Assembly: GCF_036488675.1 (NCBI RefSeq)
Contig: NZ_CP133150.1
Coordinates: forward strand, 124,001-188,000
DNA from: Sinorhizobium chiapasense
GTDB lineage: Bacteria; Pseudomonadota; Alphaproteobacteria; Rhizobiales; Rhizobiaceae
Direction: 5' to 3'
DNA: 64,000 nt
Position numbers and translations under genes: made by a program. The notes under the pieces are model-generated. The model did not search any database, was not told the origin of the DNA, and saw only the letters and a list, made by a program, of their open reading frames with translations. This document shows positions 1 to 8,310 of the stretch, one piece after another (position 1 is the first letter of the stretch; each line of letters opens with the position of its first letter).

Positions 1-2
1 CA

Positions 3-716
3 TGGCCGTCCTTTGATGACGCTTGTCCCCTAACTCTTGAGGCGATTGCCTCGCAAGCACTCTTGGCGATTAAAAGCCTTCAGCCGCGGGGGCCATATCG
101 CTTCGCTGGTTACTCCTCGGGCGCAATCTTGGCCTACGCGATTGCCGAGCGGTTACTAAGTTTCGATGAAACTGTATCATTCGTGGCTTTCATCGATGTT
201 ACGCTACCTGCAAATCCCATGAGCAAGCCACCATCCCAAATAGTCCAAGAAGTGGTGTTAGAATCGCTCGAACCGTTGGATGATGAGCAGTTCGACGTAT
301 TGGAACGCTTTTCCAGACAAAGTTCAGTTGTTCAGTTGCTTGAAAAGGCGCAGCAGATTGGAGCGCGTTCTCCAGGTGATCTCCGAAACGACGTTTTGAT
401 GTATGAAAGAATTTCCCAGTTCCAAAGGGCGCTGCAGTTGTATCGAATCCCGTCTCTGCCAATAGAGATACATCAACTTTATGCCGCTGAGCCAGTGCCT
501 AGTCGTCGGGCACGGCCAGGCAGGATTTCCCTAGCTTCGGAGGCAAGTTCGCCCATGCGGGGTTGGGACCGGGTCTTGAGTGAGACGGCCATTCATGCCG
601 TACCGGTCCCAGGCAATCACATGACGATGATGAGTGTCCCAGAAAACCGCAGAGTTCTGGCTCGATCCTTAGTAGCGGCCTTAAACACCTCGCTGACAAC
701 ACCTGGACATGGTTAG
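3..716 (+). CDS. Thioesterase-domain protein, 5' truncated by window edge
   Basis: The open frame runs from base 3 without a stop, so the start codon lies before the window; the 237 visible residues are the C-terminal part. An alpha/beta-hydrolase nucleophile elbow GYSSG sits near base 114, preceded by a GPYRFAG stretch typical of type II or terminal thioesterases of NRPS/PKS systems, which release or edit acyl chains on carrier proteins. A late PGNHMTMM segment can supply the catalytic His. Whether this is a free-standing enzyme or the end of a megasynthase cannot be told from the visible part. No other biosynthetic gene follows. Confidence 0.75.
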   Translation, partial: WPSFDDACPLTLEAIASQALLAIKSLQPRGPYRFAGYSSGAILAYAIAERLLSFDETVSFVAFIDVTLPANPMSKPPSQIVQEVVLESLEPLDDEQFDVLERFSRQSSVVQLLEKAQQIGARSPGDLRNDVLMYERISQFQRALQLYRIPSLPIEIHQLYAAEPVPSRRARPGRISLASEASSPMRGWDRVLSETAIHAVPVPGNHMTMMSVPENRRVLARSLVAALNTSLTTPGHG

Positions 717-1188
717 CCCAGGTCAGGTCTGCTGATAGCGGCTTGGCGTAAGCGACGGGAGACCGGTTCAGGAGACTCTTAGAAGAGATCATCAATCGGC
801 CAAGGCAAGTGCGAGGCAAACCTGACAGTTCCCGAGAAGCAGAGGCTTCTCAACGATATGAGCGCCCTCTGCTTTCGACCATCGTTCATCCCTGGCCAAA
901 CGCACCAAAAGGCAGTCACTAATCGATTGCGACAGGATGACTTGCGATTGCTGTGCCCTGCGACGCACGCAAGTTAGAGTCCTAGCAAACGATCAAGTAA
1001 ATGCGACCGCACCGGTGGGTTGACCGGCCGCGCCTGGCAAGTCATTGGCCATGTCGTCACGCTGGATCAACGAAGGAAACAAAGGTCCGTGATTCGGGCG
1101 GGAACCACAAGCCTACGCCGAAGCCATATTTCGAGGCGTGGCTAACGGGCGAGCCGAAAATTTGCGTTTCGAACCTTGCCCACCGACC
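717..1188. other. Intergenic, no gene recognised
   Basis: About 470 bases after the thioesterase gene. Open frames here are short, lack a good ribosome binding site and resemble no family I know. It may be gene debris. Confidence 0.5.
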
Positions 1189-1305
1189 TTAACCACGCAT
1201 CGCCGCCCAAAGGAAGAAGGCCACAGCAGTCGACAGCAAAGCCACCGCGCCGATTGTGATTATTCTCTTCCTGCGCGCTCTCTTGCCTGTCCAATCGTAG
1301 CCCAT
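1189..1305 (-). CDS. Small single-pass membrane protein (38 aa)
   Basis: Read directly from the minus strand: an ATG at 1305 has GGAGG five bases upstream and the frame closes with TAA at 1189. The product starts MGYDWTGKRARRKR, a basic N-terminal stretch, followed by one hydrophobic segment of about 20 residues (IITIGAVALLSTAVAFFLWA) and a short basic end. This is the layout of a small inner-membrane protein with its N-terminus inside. Function is unknown. The strong Shine-Dalgarno and positive-inside layout support it; a random ORF of this size cannot be excluded. Confidence 0.5.
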   Translation of the reverse strand: MGYDWTGKRARRKRIITIGAVALLSTAVAFFLWAAMRG

Positions 1306-1876
1306 TGCCGCCTCCAAGCGGCACCATCCCGCGATTTGCATCACAGTTGTACAAAAAGCCCTGTGCTATGGCGGGGCAAGTCATGCATCCAGTTTGGCTC
1401 AGTCTGGGTGCGGGGAAAATTGCATCTTCGATTGAAGGTGCAGCGGCACCGTATCTTTGGGTGGAACCGCGGGGAAGGTCTGATTCAGCGATTCCGGTAC
1501 GGTTCTACAAGAAAGTGTTTGGTGCTCAGCCGACGTCCGCTATCGGCCAAGCTAAATGCAGCAGCTTCCAAAGCGCTGCCGCGCCGTATCTTCCACATCA
1601 TTGTAACGTGGGCAAGGTAACATTCTGGCGTCGCAGGATAAGGTGTTGTGACTTTGCGTATGTCGGCGAAAGTGCGACTTAGCTTACAACCCGAAAGAAG
1701 CAGTTCACCAACCGCAGCGCGTTTCGCCAGGATCTTCGCCAGGTCCGCCGCATTCAACCCCGCGTTACCACGAAAGACGCGAGGATTAGCGATGCTCGCC
1801 ACCAATTTTCAACCGAGGGCCGAAAATCAGCTCTGTGAGTGATGACGCCAGAAGTACTCCGTGCTAATGCAGTCCC
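1306..1876. other. Intergenic, no gene recognised
   Basis: About 570 bases upstream of the XRE regulator. Several overlapping short frames exist on both strands, but none has both a credible start and a recognisable product. The promoter of the XRE gene presumably lies at its right end. Confidence 0.45.
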
Positions 1877-2281
1877 ATGGTCAAAAAGATACCGCATCCC
1901 ACCGACGTTCATGTCGGTAGTCGCATCCGCTTACAGCGCGCAATCAAGGGAATAACGCAAATGGCCCTGGCCGAGGGGATCGGCGTGACCTTTCAGCAGG
2001 TCCAAAAATACGAAAAAGGGACCAATCGCGTCAGCCCCAGTCGCTTGCAGGCCATCGCCCACATTCTGGGAAGTCCGGCCGCTTGCTTTTTCGAGGAGGG
2101 TCCTGGGGCATCCCGCTCCCCGCAGCGGCCGGCAATGGGATCCAGTGAACTCGTTGCTGAATTTCTCGACTCGACCGAGGGCATTGCCCTCAATCGTGCC
2201 TTCGTGAAAATTCAGGATCCCACCGTACGGCGGCGTTTCGTCGAGTTGGTGAGACAACTGGCCGAGGAGCCTTCGGCATAA
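1877..2281 (+). CDS. XRE-family transcriptional regulator
   Basis: 134 aa. An N-terminal helix-turn-helix of the XRE/Cro type spans residues ~12-68, with the typical VGSRIRLQR start, GVTFQQVQKYEKGTNR recognition helix and SRLQAIAHIL. A linker rich in Ser/Pro and a short C-terminal helical tail (RRRFVELVRQLAE) follow. This layout is common among rhizobial SinR-like regulators, often present in many copies on plasmids. It probably acts as a cytoplasmic DNA-binding repressor or activator; its target is unknown. The DUF2285 gene follows 43 bases downstream on the same strand and may be co-transcribed. Confidence 0.85.
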   Translation: MVKKIPHPTDVHVGSRIRLQRAIKGITQMALAEGIGVTFQQVQKYEKGTNRVSPSRLQAIAHILGSPAACFFEEGPGASRSPQRPAMGSSELVAEFLDSTEGIALNRAFVKIQDPTVRRRFVELVRQLAEEPSA

Positions 2282-2324
2282 CGTAAGGGCTTCACACGGC
2301 ATCGCTCTCCGAGGTGCTCATTAT

Positions 2325-2630
2325 GTGGCGATGGTCGTCAGAATGCTTTTCGATAAGGAGCGATCCTTGAACAAGCCTTTCCGGGAAGAAGGACCACCTT
2401 TGACTCAAAGGGTGAACGCCCACGACGAGGCTCACGTCGCGACCTATCTGCGTCTGCTCGACGCGGACGCAGAAGGTGCTGACTGGCGCGAGGCGGTCAG
2501 GATCATTTTCGGCATCGATCCCGATGCCGATCCTGCTCGCGCAAAACGCATTCACGAAACCCATCTTTCTCGTGCTCGCAGGATGACCCAGGTCGGGTAC
2601 CGGCATCTGCTTCATCCGCGCATGCAGTGA
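2325..2630 (+). CDS. DUF2285-domain protein
   Basis: 101 aa from a GTG start with GAGGTG eight bases upstream; ATG at 2331 or 2343 are alternatives. The stretch DWREAVRIIFGIDP, followed by ARRMTQVGYRHLL at the end, matches the DUF2285 pattern (a helical, probably DNA-binding domain with a basic residue before a GYR-LL end). Such proteins are common on rhizobial plasmids and integrative elements next to other small regulators. The partner XRE gene is just upstream. Molecular function is inferred only from family resemblance. Confidence 0.7.
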   Translation: MAMVVRMLFDKERSLNKPFREEGPPLTQRVNAHDEAHVATYLRLLDADAEGADWREAVRIIFGIDPDADPARAKRIHETHLSRARRMTQVGYRHLLHPRMQ

Positions 2631-2812
2631 CCCCAAAAAAGAGGCGCAGTCGCAAAAAAGAGGAGGGCCACTCGCCCGCGAGACGAAGCCTGGCCGCTCC
2701 GTGCAGGACGACGGGCACGTGGAAGCGAACGGCAGTATTTGATTCGATTCCGGGGGCAGTACGGCACTCAGTGCCGAGTGGCGACAACCTGCGCTCCGGT
2801 TCGTCCTTTATT

Positions 2813-3625
2813 TCACGGCGCCATGCGCGAGCCGCTGACGAGGTAGCGTTGCATGTTGAGCGCGAGCAGGTAGACCGGGGCGATGCCCGCAAGCGAAGCG
2901 GCGGCCATCTGGCCGAAATTCACCAGCCTGTCGCCCTGGAAAAGCGAAATGCCGACCGGCAGTGTCCGTGTGACATCGGAGAATGTGAAGGCGGAGGCGA
3001 AGAGGAATTCGTTATAGGACAGCACCGTGACGATGATGAAGGTTGCCACGATGCCCGGCGCGATGATCGGTGAGACGATCTGCAGAAGCGTCCGAAGCGG
3101 TCCGGCGCCGTTCATCGCGGCCGCCTCTTCGATTTCAATCGGTATCCGGTGCAGGAACGGCGTCAGCAGCCAAAAGGCGACGGGAACGTTGGCGAAGCCG
3201 TAGACGAGGACGAGGCCTGCGCGCGTGTTGAGCAGCCCGACCGCCTTCAGCAGGAAGAAGAGCGGGATGAGCGCCACGATGGGCGGTGCCATGTAGCTCG
3301 AAAGCGTCACGCTTGCCAGCCATTTGCCGCCAATCTTGAGCCGCAACACGGCATAGGCCGAGGGCAGCGCGAGCGCGATGGTGAGTAGCCCAGCCGAGAG
3401 TGAGACCATGACGGAGTTGAAAATGAAACCGGCAAGGTTCGCCGCTTCGAAAGCAGATGGCCAGTTGGCAAGCGTCGGCACCGTGGGCCAGAAATGGCCG
3501 CTCAGCACGTCGTCCTTGGTTTTGAAAGAAACGGCGACGAGATAGAGGATCGGCAGGGCAAAGAAGCCGACGATGGGCGCCGTCGCTACGACCAGCCAGC
3601 CACGTCGTGCGCCGAGCCGCATCAT
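2813..3625 (-). CDS. ABC sugar-type permease, second copy (UgpE/MalG-like)
   Basis: 270 aa, MalG-type inner-membrane permease with about six membrane segments and the EAA cytoplasmic loop (EIEEAAAMNGAGPLRTLLQI) that contacts the ATPase. It is roughly 90% identical in protein to the permease at 15102-15917. Its ATG overlaps the stop of the preceding permease fragment (ATGA), as in the other copy. Relative to that copy a one-base loss near the 3' end changes the last residues to SGSRMAP. It has no adjacent binding protein or ATPase here and sits beside a disrupted zur, so it is probably a stranded, non-functional duplicate although the frame is open. Confidence 0.8.
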   Translation of the reverse strand: MMRLGARRGWLVVATAPIVGFFALPILYLVAVSFKTKDDVLSGHFWPTVPTLANWPSAFEAANLAGFIFNSVMVSLSAGLLTIALALPSAYAVLRLKIGGKWLASVTLSSYMAPPIVALIPLFFLLKAVGLLNTRAGLVLVYGFANVPVAFWLLTPFLHRIPIEIEEAAAMNGAGPLRTLLQIVSPIIAPGIVATFIIVTVLSYNEFLFASAFTFSDVTRTLPVGISLFQGDRLVNFGQMAAASLAGIAPVYLLALNMQRYLVSGSRMAP

Positions 3626-3783
3626 TCCCGCCTTTCGAAGTGCTGGTGGAGGCGCACGACGGGGAGCGTCGCCAGCCCGATGACGAGACCGTTGACGATC
3701 GTCTCGGCGGCCGCGCGGCCCACATCGAACTGCTCGATCGCCCGCCGGTAGATCGAAAATCCGCCGATGTCGTCGCAAAACCC
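3622..3783 (-). pseudogene. C-terminal fragment of MalF-type ABC permease
   Basis: About 48 codons (GFSIYRRAIEQFDVGRAAAE up to HQHFERRE) match the end of the permease at 15914-16855. A one-base deletion near the left edge of homology (AATCCGCCG here, AATCCGGCCG there) breaks the frame. The upstream part of the gene is missing because the fragment is joined directly to the zur relic at about 3780. It marks the breakpoint of the duplicated segment. Confidence 0.8.
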
Positions 3784-4135
3784 GCTGCCCCTCGCGTGCC
3801 GGATCAGGGCATCCTCGATCTTTGTCGTGGAACTCGTTGACCTTGCCGCAGGCTTCGCAGATCTCGAAGGCGGTGACGCGCGGATGGATCTGGCCGTGTC
3901 TCGAATGACAGCAGACGACGAAGGCATTCATGCTTTCGAGACGATGCACTCGACCCGCTTCCAACAGCTTGTCGAGCGCTCGGTAGACTTGGAGTGGCGC
4001 CCTCAGGCCGTGGCCGCGCACACGATCCAGAATGCTGTATGCGCTGAGCGGCTGCACGGACGATTGCAGCACCGAGAGCACGAGGCTCTGGTTCTTCGTC
4101 AGTTTCAAATCGTCGGCATGGACCGCCTGCGGCAT
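3778..4135 (-). pseudogene. zur: Zur/Fur-family zinc regulator, truncated and frameshifted
   Basis: The ATG at 4135 has GGAG six bases upstream. The winged-helix part is intact (LTKNQSLVLSVLQ, LSAYSILDRVR, APLQVYRALDKL, VHRLESMNAFV), as is FEICEACGKVNEF, the Cys pair of the Fur/Zur fold. At about 3820 the frame slips (FHDK then out of frame; the expected IEDALIRHARGSGF continues in another frame). The gene then ends at the junction with the permease fragment, so the last ~15 residues normally ending in the Cys-containing tail are absent. Zur normally represses zinc-uptake genes when zinc is sufficient. It follows aztD on the same strand, so this was probably the third gene of the operon. A functional Zur must come from elsewhere. 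Confidence 0.8.
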
Positions 4136-4210
4136 GATCATCTCCGGTGGAGCTTTTCTCTTGAATCGTCGGGAACCGCGACCGCAGTTCCCGACCATGA
4201 CATCATTCGC

Positions 4211-5446
4211 TCAGTGGGATGCGCCGGAACCGCCGACCGCGACGATCGAGAACGGCTGGCCTTCAACCGCAATCGTGCGCGTTTCTTTTAGCGTTTCCGC
4301 ATCAATTACCCGCACCAGGGAATGCCGTGGATCGGTGATCGCGATCTGGCCATCGGCAACTGCCAGCCGCGGACGCGGGTCACGCCAATGGCCGTCCTTG
4401 CTGTAGGGTTCGGTGATCTTGGCCTTGCGAATGATCTCGCCCTTGATGACGTCGAGCACGTGCAGATCGCCATCTTCGGTCATGATGTAGGCGTTTCGCG
4501 GCGTCGCGGGGTCGAGCAGGAAATCGACCCGACGCGTCGGAAGCTCAATCAGCCGATAAGGCTGCTCGGCATCCGGGTCGATAAGCACGACCTTGTCCTC
4601 GCCGTAGTTGCCGAGGAAGAACTGCATCGCCTTGCCGCCGAGGAGCGTGCCGGTATGGGCCCTCGGGAAGTCCGTCGGGTAGGGGAGCATCTGCAGCTTG
4701 GGGCTGTCGACGCCGCTTGGACGGGCAACAAGGACGCCCTCCTTGCAGCCGAAAGCAACGAGGCGTGCGGATGTGGCTTCGCCATGAAGGTCGGTGCATT
4801 TGGCCACTTCGCCAACTTGCTCGCCCTTCTCGTCGATCACGCGAAGGCCGATGCGTGGCGGCAATTCGTCCGGCTTGGTCTCGACTTCCGTGTTTGGCAC
4901 GGAGACGAGGACGAAGCGGCCCATGGTCACCGCAACGCCGTGGTGCGGCTTGATCGTGTCGACGGTCCTCACTTCGGCCTTGCCTTCCAGAAGTGCCGCT
5001 TCGTCGATGATGTCGGCCTTGCCGCCGCGGTCGTAGAACAGGATCGCATGGTCGTCATGGGGAACGACATGGAACGGCCGTTTGCCCTCGAAGGTCACCG
5101 GGAGCAGTGCAGTATCCGAAATGTCGAGATCGCGGTGTTCGCCATGATCGGAGAATTCAACGCCGGTCTTGATCACATAGGCGATGTCGTGGTCCGACTG
5201 GGTTGCGAACACGGTCTGCCCCGACGCGCTCGCCGTCAGCGCCGCATAGCCCTTGAGGTCGTAACGAGCGAGTTCCTTGCCGTCCGAAAAGTCGATGGCG
5301 CGCACCACCGGCTGCGTGTGATCGGCGACGAAGAGGCGCCAGGCCTCGGCCGTTTCGTGATCGTCTGCCTTGGCGCCTTGCGTAGCAAACACGAGAGTCG
5401 CTGCCACTGCAGCCTTGAGTCGGTTACGGTTGAGAGACAGTCCCAT
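4211..5446 (-). CDS. aztD: Periplasmic zinc metallochaperone AztD
   Basis: 411 aa with a cleavable signal peptide (residues 1-27, ending QGAKA) followed by DDHETAEAW and a beta-propeller-like body. Recurring His/Asp motifs (SDHDIAY, FHVVPHDDHAILFYDRGGKAD, KPHHGVAV, DLHGEA, DPRHSLVRV) fit the AztD family, which in Paracoccus hands zinc to the binding protein AztC. The start has AAGGA seven bases upstream. It lies 41 bases downstream of a COG0523 GTPase, in an operon divergent from aztABC across a putative Zur operator. The assignment rests on these motifs plus the complete aztABC neighbours. Confidence 0.88.
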   Translation of the reverse strand: MGLSLNRNRLKAAVAATLVFATQGAKADDHETAEAWRLFVADHTQPVVRAIDFSDGKELARYDLKGYAALTASASGQTVFATQSDHDIAYVIKTGVEFSDHGEHRDLDISDTALLPVTFEGKRPFHVVPHDDHAILFYDRGGKADIIDEAALLEGKAEVRTVDTIKPHHGVAVTMGRFVLVSVPNTEVETKPDELPPRIGLRVIDEKGEQVGEVAKCTDLHGEATSARLVAFGCKEGVLVARPSGVDSPKLQMLPYPTDFPRAHTGTLLGGKAMQFFLGNYGEDKVVLIDPDAEQPYRLIELPTRRVDFLLDPATPRNAYIMTEDGDLHVLDVIKGEIIRKAKITEPYSKDGHWRDPRPRLAVADGQIAITDPRHSLVRVIDAETLKETRTIAVEGQPFSIVAVGGSGASH

Positions 5447-5487
5447 CGGATCCTTCCTTTGTTATAAAACTTTGTCTTTGGCACGCG

Positions 5488-6477
5488 CTATTCGGCGGCT
5501 TGCCGCACAGCCCGGCACTTGAAGAAGCCGTCACTGATGATGTCCTTGGGAAGGTTCCGGCCGATGAAGACGAGACGCGTTACACGATCCTCACCATCCT
5601 TCCATGGGCGCTGGTGATCGCCTTCCAGCAGCATATGGACGGCCTGAACGACGAAGCGGTCGTCGTCTCCGACGAAGGAGATGATCCCCTTCATTCTAAG
5701 CATGTCCATGCCGAACGCCTGGACGGTTGTCTGCAGCCAATTCAGGAATTTGGCCGGATCCATCGGCTCGCGCTCGACCAGCGAGAAGCTCGTGACGTGG
5801 TCGTCGTGCTCATGCTGATGCTCTTCTTCCAGGAAGTTGGGCTCGACTTCGAGGATCTGTTCGAGATCGAAGGCCTTCCGGTTCAGCAGGCTGCCGATAT
5901 CCACGTTGCAGCGCTGCGATTTTAGGATGCTCGCCGTTGGATTGATCCGGCGGATACGCTCCTCCACGGCCGCCAATTCGTCCGCGTTCACCAGATCGGT
6001 TTTGTTGAGGATGATGGTGTCTGCGAAGGCGAGCTGTTCCTGCGCCTCATGCGCCTGGTCGATCTCCCCGAGCAGATGTTTGGCATCCACGACGGTCACG
6101 ATGGAATCGAGCCGGGTCTTCGACCGGACGTCCTCGTCAACAAAAAAGGTCTGCGCCACCGGAGCGGGATCAGCAAGCCCGGTGGTTTCGATCAGGATGC
6201 CGTCGAACCGGTCCCGGCGGCGCATCAGGCCCTCGATGATACGAATGAGATCGCCGCGCACGGTGCAGCAGATGCAGCCATTGTTCATCTCGAACACGTC
6301 CTCGTCGGATTCGACGATCAGGTCGTTGTCGATGCCGACCTCGCCGAACTCGTTGACGATCACCGCGAATTTCTTGCCGTGTGGCTCCGTCAGGATGCGG
6401 TTGAGAAGCGTCGTCTTCCCGGCGCCGAGATATCCGGTCAGCACTGTGACGAGTGTTGGTTCGCACTGCTTCGACAT
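5488..6477 (-). CDS. COG0523 (CobW/ZNG1-type) metal GTPase
   Basis: 329 aa. G3E GTPase with Walker [10 protein letters not shown] (residues 15-23), the metal-binding CICC motif (Cys68, Cys70, Cys71), ETTGLADP switch, NKTD base-recognition motif and a C-terminal CobW domain ([16 protein letters not shown]). A His/Glu-rich stretch [11 protein letters not shown] near residue 215 can bind metal. COG0523 proteins act as GTP-driven metallochaperones or insertases; its place as first gene before aztD behind a zinc-type operator points to zinc starvation. Metal specificity is inferred from context. Confidence 0.9.
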   Translation of the reverse strand: MSKQCEPTLVTVLTGYLGAGKTTLLNRILTEPHGKKFAVIVNEFGEVGIDNDLIVESDEDVFEMNNGCICCTVRGDLIRIIEGLMRRRDRFDGILIETTGLADPAPVAQTFFVDEDVRSKTRLDSIVTVVDAKHLLGEIDQAHEAQEQLAFADTIILNKTDLVNADELAAVEERIRRINPTASILKSQRCNVDIGSLLNRKAFDLEQILEVEPNFLEEEHQHEHDDHVTSFSLVEREPMDPAKFLNWLQTTVQAFGMDMLRMKGIISFVGDDDRFVVQAVHMLLEGDHQRPWKDGEDRVTRLVFIGRNLPKDIISDGFFKCRAVRQAAE

Positions 6478-6550
6478 CGATTGGCCTCCTCAAGTTGACT
6501 GTTTTCGAACCGCCTGCCGCGTTTGTCATGGCCCACAGCAGGAACGGAGA

Positions 6551-6595
6551 TAATGTTATTACGTAACATTTCGTTTGACGAACGTAATAACATTA
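6551..6595. promoter_or_regulatory. Putative Zur operator in divergent zinc promoter
   Basis: A perfect 14-base inverted repeat, TAATGTTATTACGT at 6551-6564 and ACGTAATAACATTA at 6582-6595, is separated by 17 bases. Each arm also contributes to a shorter palindrome: AATGTTA-N5-TAACATT at 6552-6570 and GTAAT-AAC-ATTAC at 6584-6596. The AT-rich palindromic form resembles alphaproteobacterial Zur boxes. It lies between the divergent COG0523-aztD and aztABC operons, so one bound repressor could control both. Confidence 0.7.
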
Positions 6596-6628
6596 CCTAT
6601 GCAGTCGCTGTCAATCCCCGAGGACGCG

Positions 6629-7432
6629 ATGAGCGACATCTGCCTGGAATTCAAAAATCTCACACTCGGCTATCAGGGCCACGCGGCTATCCACCACCTA
6701 AGTGGCGTCGTTGAACGCGGCACCCTGACGGCGATCGTGGGCGCCAACGGCTCGGGCAAGTCGACGCTGATGAAGGGGATCGCCGGTATCCTGAGGCCGA
6801 TCAGCGGTACCTGCGCCTCGCACTTCGGCCGTCTTGCTTATCTTCCACAGCTCTCAGAACTCGATCGTAGCTTTCCGGCCCGTGTGGCGGACCTGGTATC
6901 CCTCGGCTTCTGGCAGAGGCGCGGGCTGCTCGGGCGCCTGACTCGGAGCGACAGGTCCGCCCTGTCGGAATGCCTGGCCGCCGTCGGATTGAGCGGTTTC
7001 GAGGCCCGGCCGCTCGACAGCCTTTCAGGCGGACAGATGCAACGGGCGCTCTTTGCCCGCACTATGCTGCAGGATGCCGATCTCATCCTGCTGGACGAGC
7101 CCTTCAACGCCGTCGATGCCCGGACAATTTCCGACCTCGTCATACTGATCAAAGGCTGGGTTGCCGAAGGGCGGACGGTGCTGTGCGTGCTGCACGATCA
7201 TGCGCTCGTACGTGAGCACATCCCGACCACAATATTGCTCGCACGGAAGCTGGTAGCTTGGGGAGCGACCGTGGACGTCCTGACGCCTGAGAATCTCCTG
7301 CGGGCAAGGGGATTTCAGGAAGCGTGGGATGAGAAGGCGGGTTGGTGCGATGAGCAATTGCCGGCTGCCGAACATACCCGTCACAGCGAGGCTTCGGCCT
7401 TGCATGAGAAGAAGGTCGCCGCCCGTGTTTGA
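6629..7432 (+). CDS. aztA: Zinc ABC transporter ATP-binding protein AztA
   Basis: 267 aa from ATG 6629 (GAGGA just upstream); ATG 6599 is an alternative, while 6575 falls inside the operator. ABC ATPase motifs: Walker A GANGSGKST, signature LSGGQMQRA, Walker B LILLDEPF and a switch His (LHDHA). It powers zinc import through AztB with AztC as binding protein. First gene of the rightward operon, and its 3' end overlaps aztB. Confidence 0.9.
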   Translation: MSDICLEFKNLTLGYQGHAAIHHLSGVVERGTLTAIVGANGSGKSTLMKGIAGILRPISGTCASHFGRLAYLPQLSELDRSFPARVADLVSLGFWQRRGLLGRLTRSDRSALSECLAAVGLSGFEARPLDSLSGGQMQRALFARTMLQDADLILLDEPFNAVDARTISDLVILIKGWVAEGRTVLCVLHDHALVREHIPTTILLARKLVAWGATVDVLTPENLLRARGFQEAWDEKAGWCDEQLPAAEHTRHSEASALHEKKVAARV

Positions 7433-8291
7433 ATATCTTGTCGGCCCCTTCCTGCAATATGGCTTCATGCAGCGTGCGCTCTTCGGGGCCGTGGTCCTGT
7501 CGGTGAGCTGTGCGCCGGTCGGTGTCTTCCTGATGCTGCGGCGCATGAGTCTCACGGGGGACGCGATGTCGCACGCCATTCTTCCGGGTGCGGCGCTTGG
7601 CTTCCTGTTTTTCGGTCTCGAGATCATTCCGATGACGGCGGGCGGCCTTGCAGTTGGCCTTCTGGTCGCGCTCGGCTCCGGCGTCGTGTCGCGGTTCACG
7701 ATCCAGAAGGAGGACGCCTCGATGGCCGCCTTCTACCTGATCTCGCTCGCCGTCGGCGTTCTGATTGTCTCCTGGCGCGGGTCGAGCGTCGATCTGATGC
7801 ATGTCCTGTTCGGCTCTGTTTTGGCCCTCAACGATGCAGCATTGACCCTCATCGTTGCGATCGCTGCTTTCACTTATGTCGTTCTTCTTGTCTTCTGGCG
7901 CGCGCTCGTTGCCGAATGCATGGACCCACTTTTCCTTCGGTCGGTGAGCCGGATCGGCGGCCCGGTTCATCTCCTGTTCCTCGTGCTCGTCGTGCTCAAT
8001 CTTGTCGGCGGGTTCCAGGCTCTTGGCACGCTGCTGTCGGTCGGCTTGATGATGCTGCCCGCGGTGGCGGCGCGCTTCTGGTCGAACAACGTTCGCAGCC
8101 TCTGCCTCATCGCAGTCGCCATGGCCGTCGCATCCTCGGTCGGCGGTCTCATTCTTTCCTACCATGCGTCGATGCCTTCCGGCCCGGCGATCATCTTCAT
8201 CGCCGGAGCCTTCTACCTCTTCTCCGCACTGGTTGGCCGCCGCGGAGTGCTTTCAAGCCTCCTCGTCTCCGCTCGCCATAAAACAGCCTGA
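7425..8291 (+). CDS. aztB: Zinc ABC transporter permease AztB
   Basis: 288 aa from GTG 7425, which overlaps the aztA stop; ATG 7404 is an alternative. It is a ZnuB-type (ABC-3 family) integral membrane permease with about eight hydrophobic segments. Family landmarks are MQRALFGAVVLSVSCAPVGV, RRMSLTGDAMSHAILPGAAL, ALGTLLSVGLMMLPAVAAR and the C-terminal PSGPAIIF. It forms the membrane channel for zinc. The aztA-aztB overlap implies translational coupling. Confidence 0.88.
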   Translation: MFEYLVGPFLQYGFMQRALFGAVVLSVSCAPVGVFLMLRRMSLTGDAMSHAILPGAALGFLFFGLEIIPMTAGGLAVGLLVALGSGVVSRFTIQKEDASMAAFYLISLAVGVLIVSWRGSSVDLMHVLFGSVLALNDAALTLIVAIAAFTYVVLLVFWRALVAECMDPLFLRSVSRIGGPVHLLFLVLVVLNLVGGFQALGTLLSVGLMMLPAVAARFWSNNVRSLCLIAVAMAVASSVGGLILSYHASMPSGPAIIFIAGAFYLFSALVGRRGVLSSLLVSARHKTA

Positions 8292-8310
8292 TCAACAGAA
8301 GGAGATCTCC

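Noticed and set aside
1485..1805. A 106-codon minus-strand frame before the XRE gene
   Set aside because: No ribosome site and no recognised family; overlapped by equally plausible frames on the other strand.
2813..4198. A single 461-codon minus-strand open frame
   Set aside because: It is a chance fusion of the frameshifted zur, an out-of-frame stretch and the downstream permease; the parts belong to different genes.
7149..8165. A 338-codon minus-strand frame opposite aztB
   Set aside because: Extremely charged composition and fully antisense to a well-supported permease gene.
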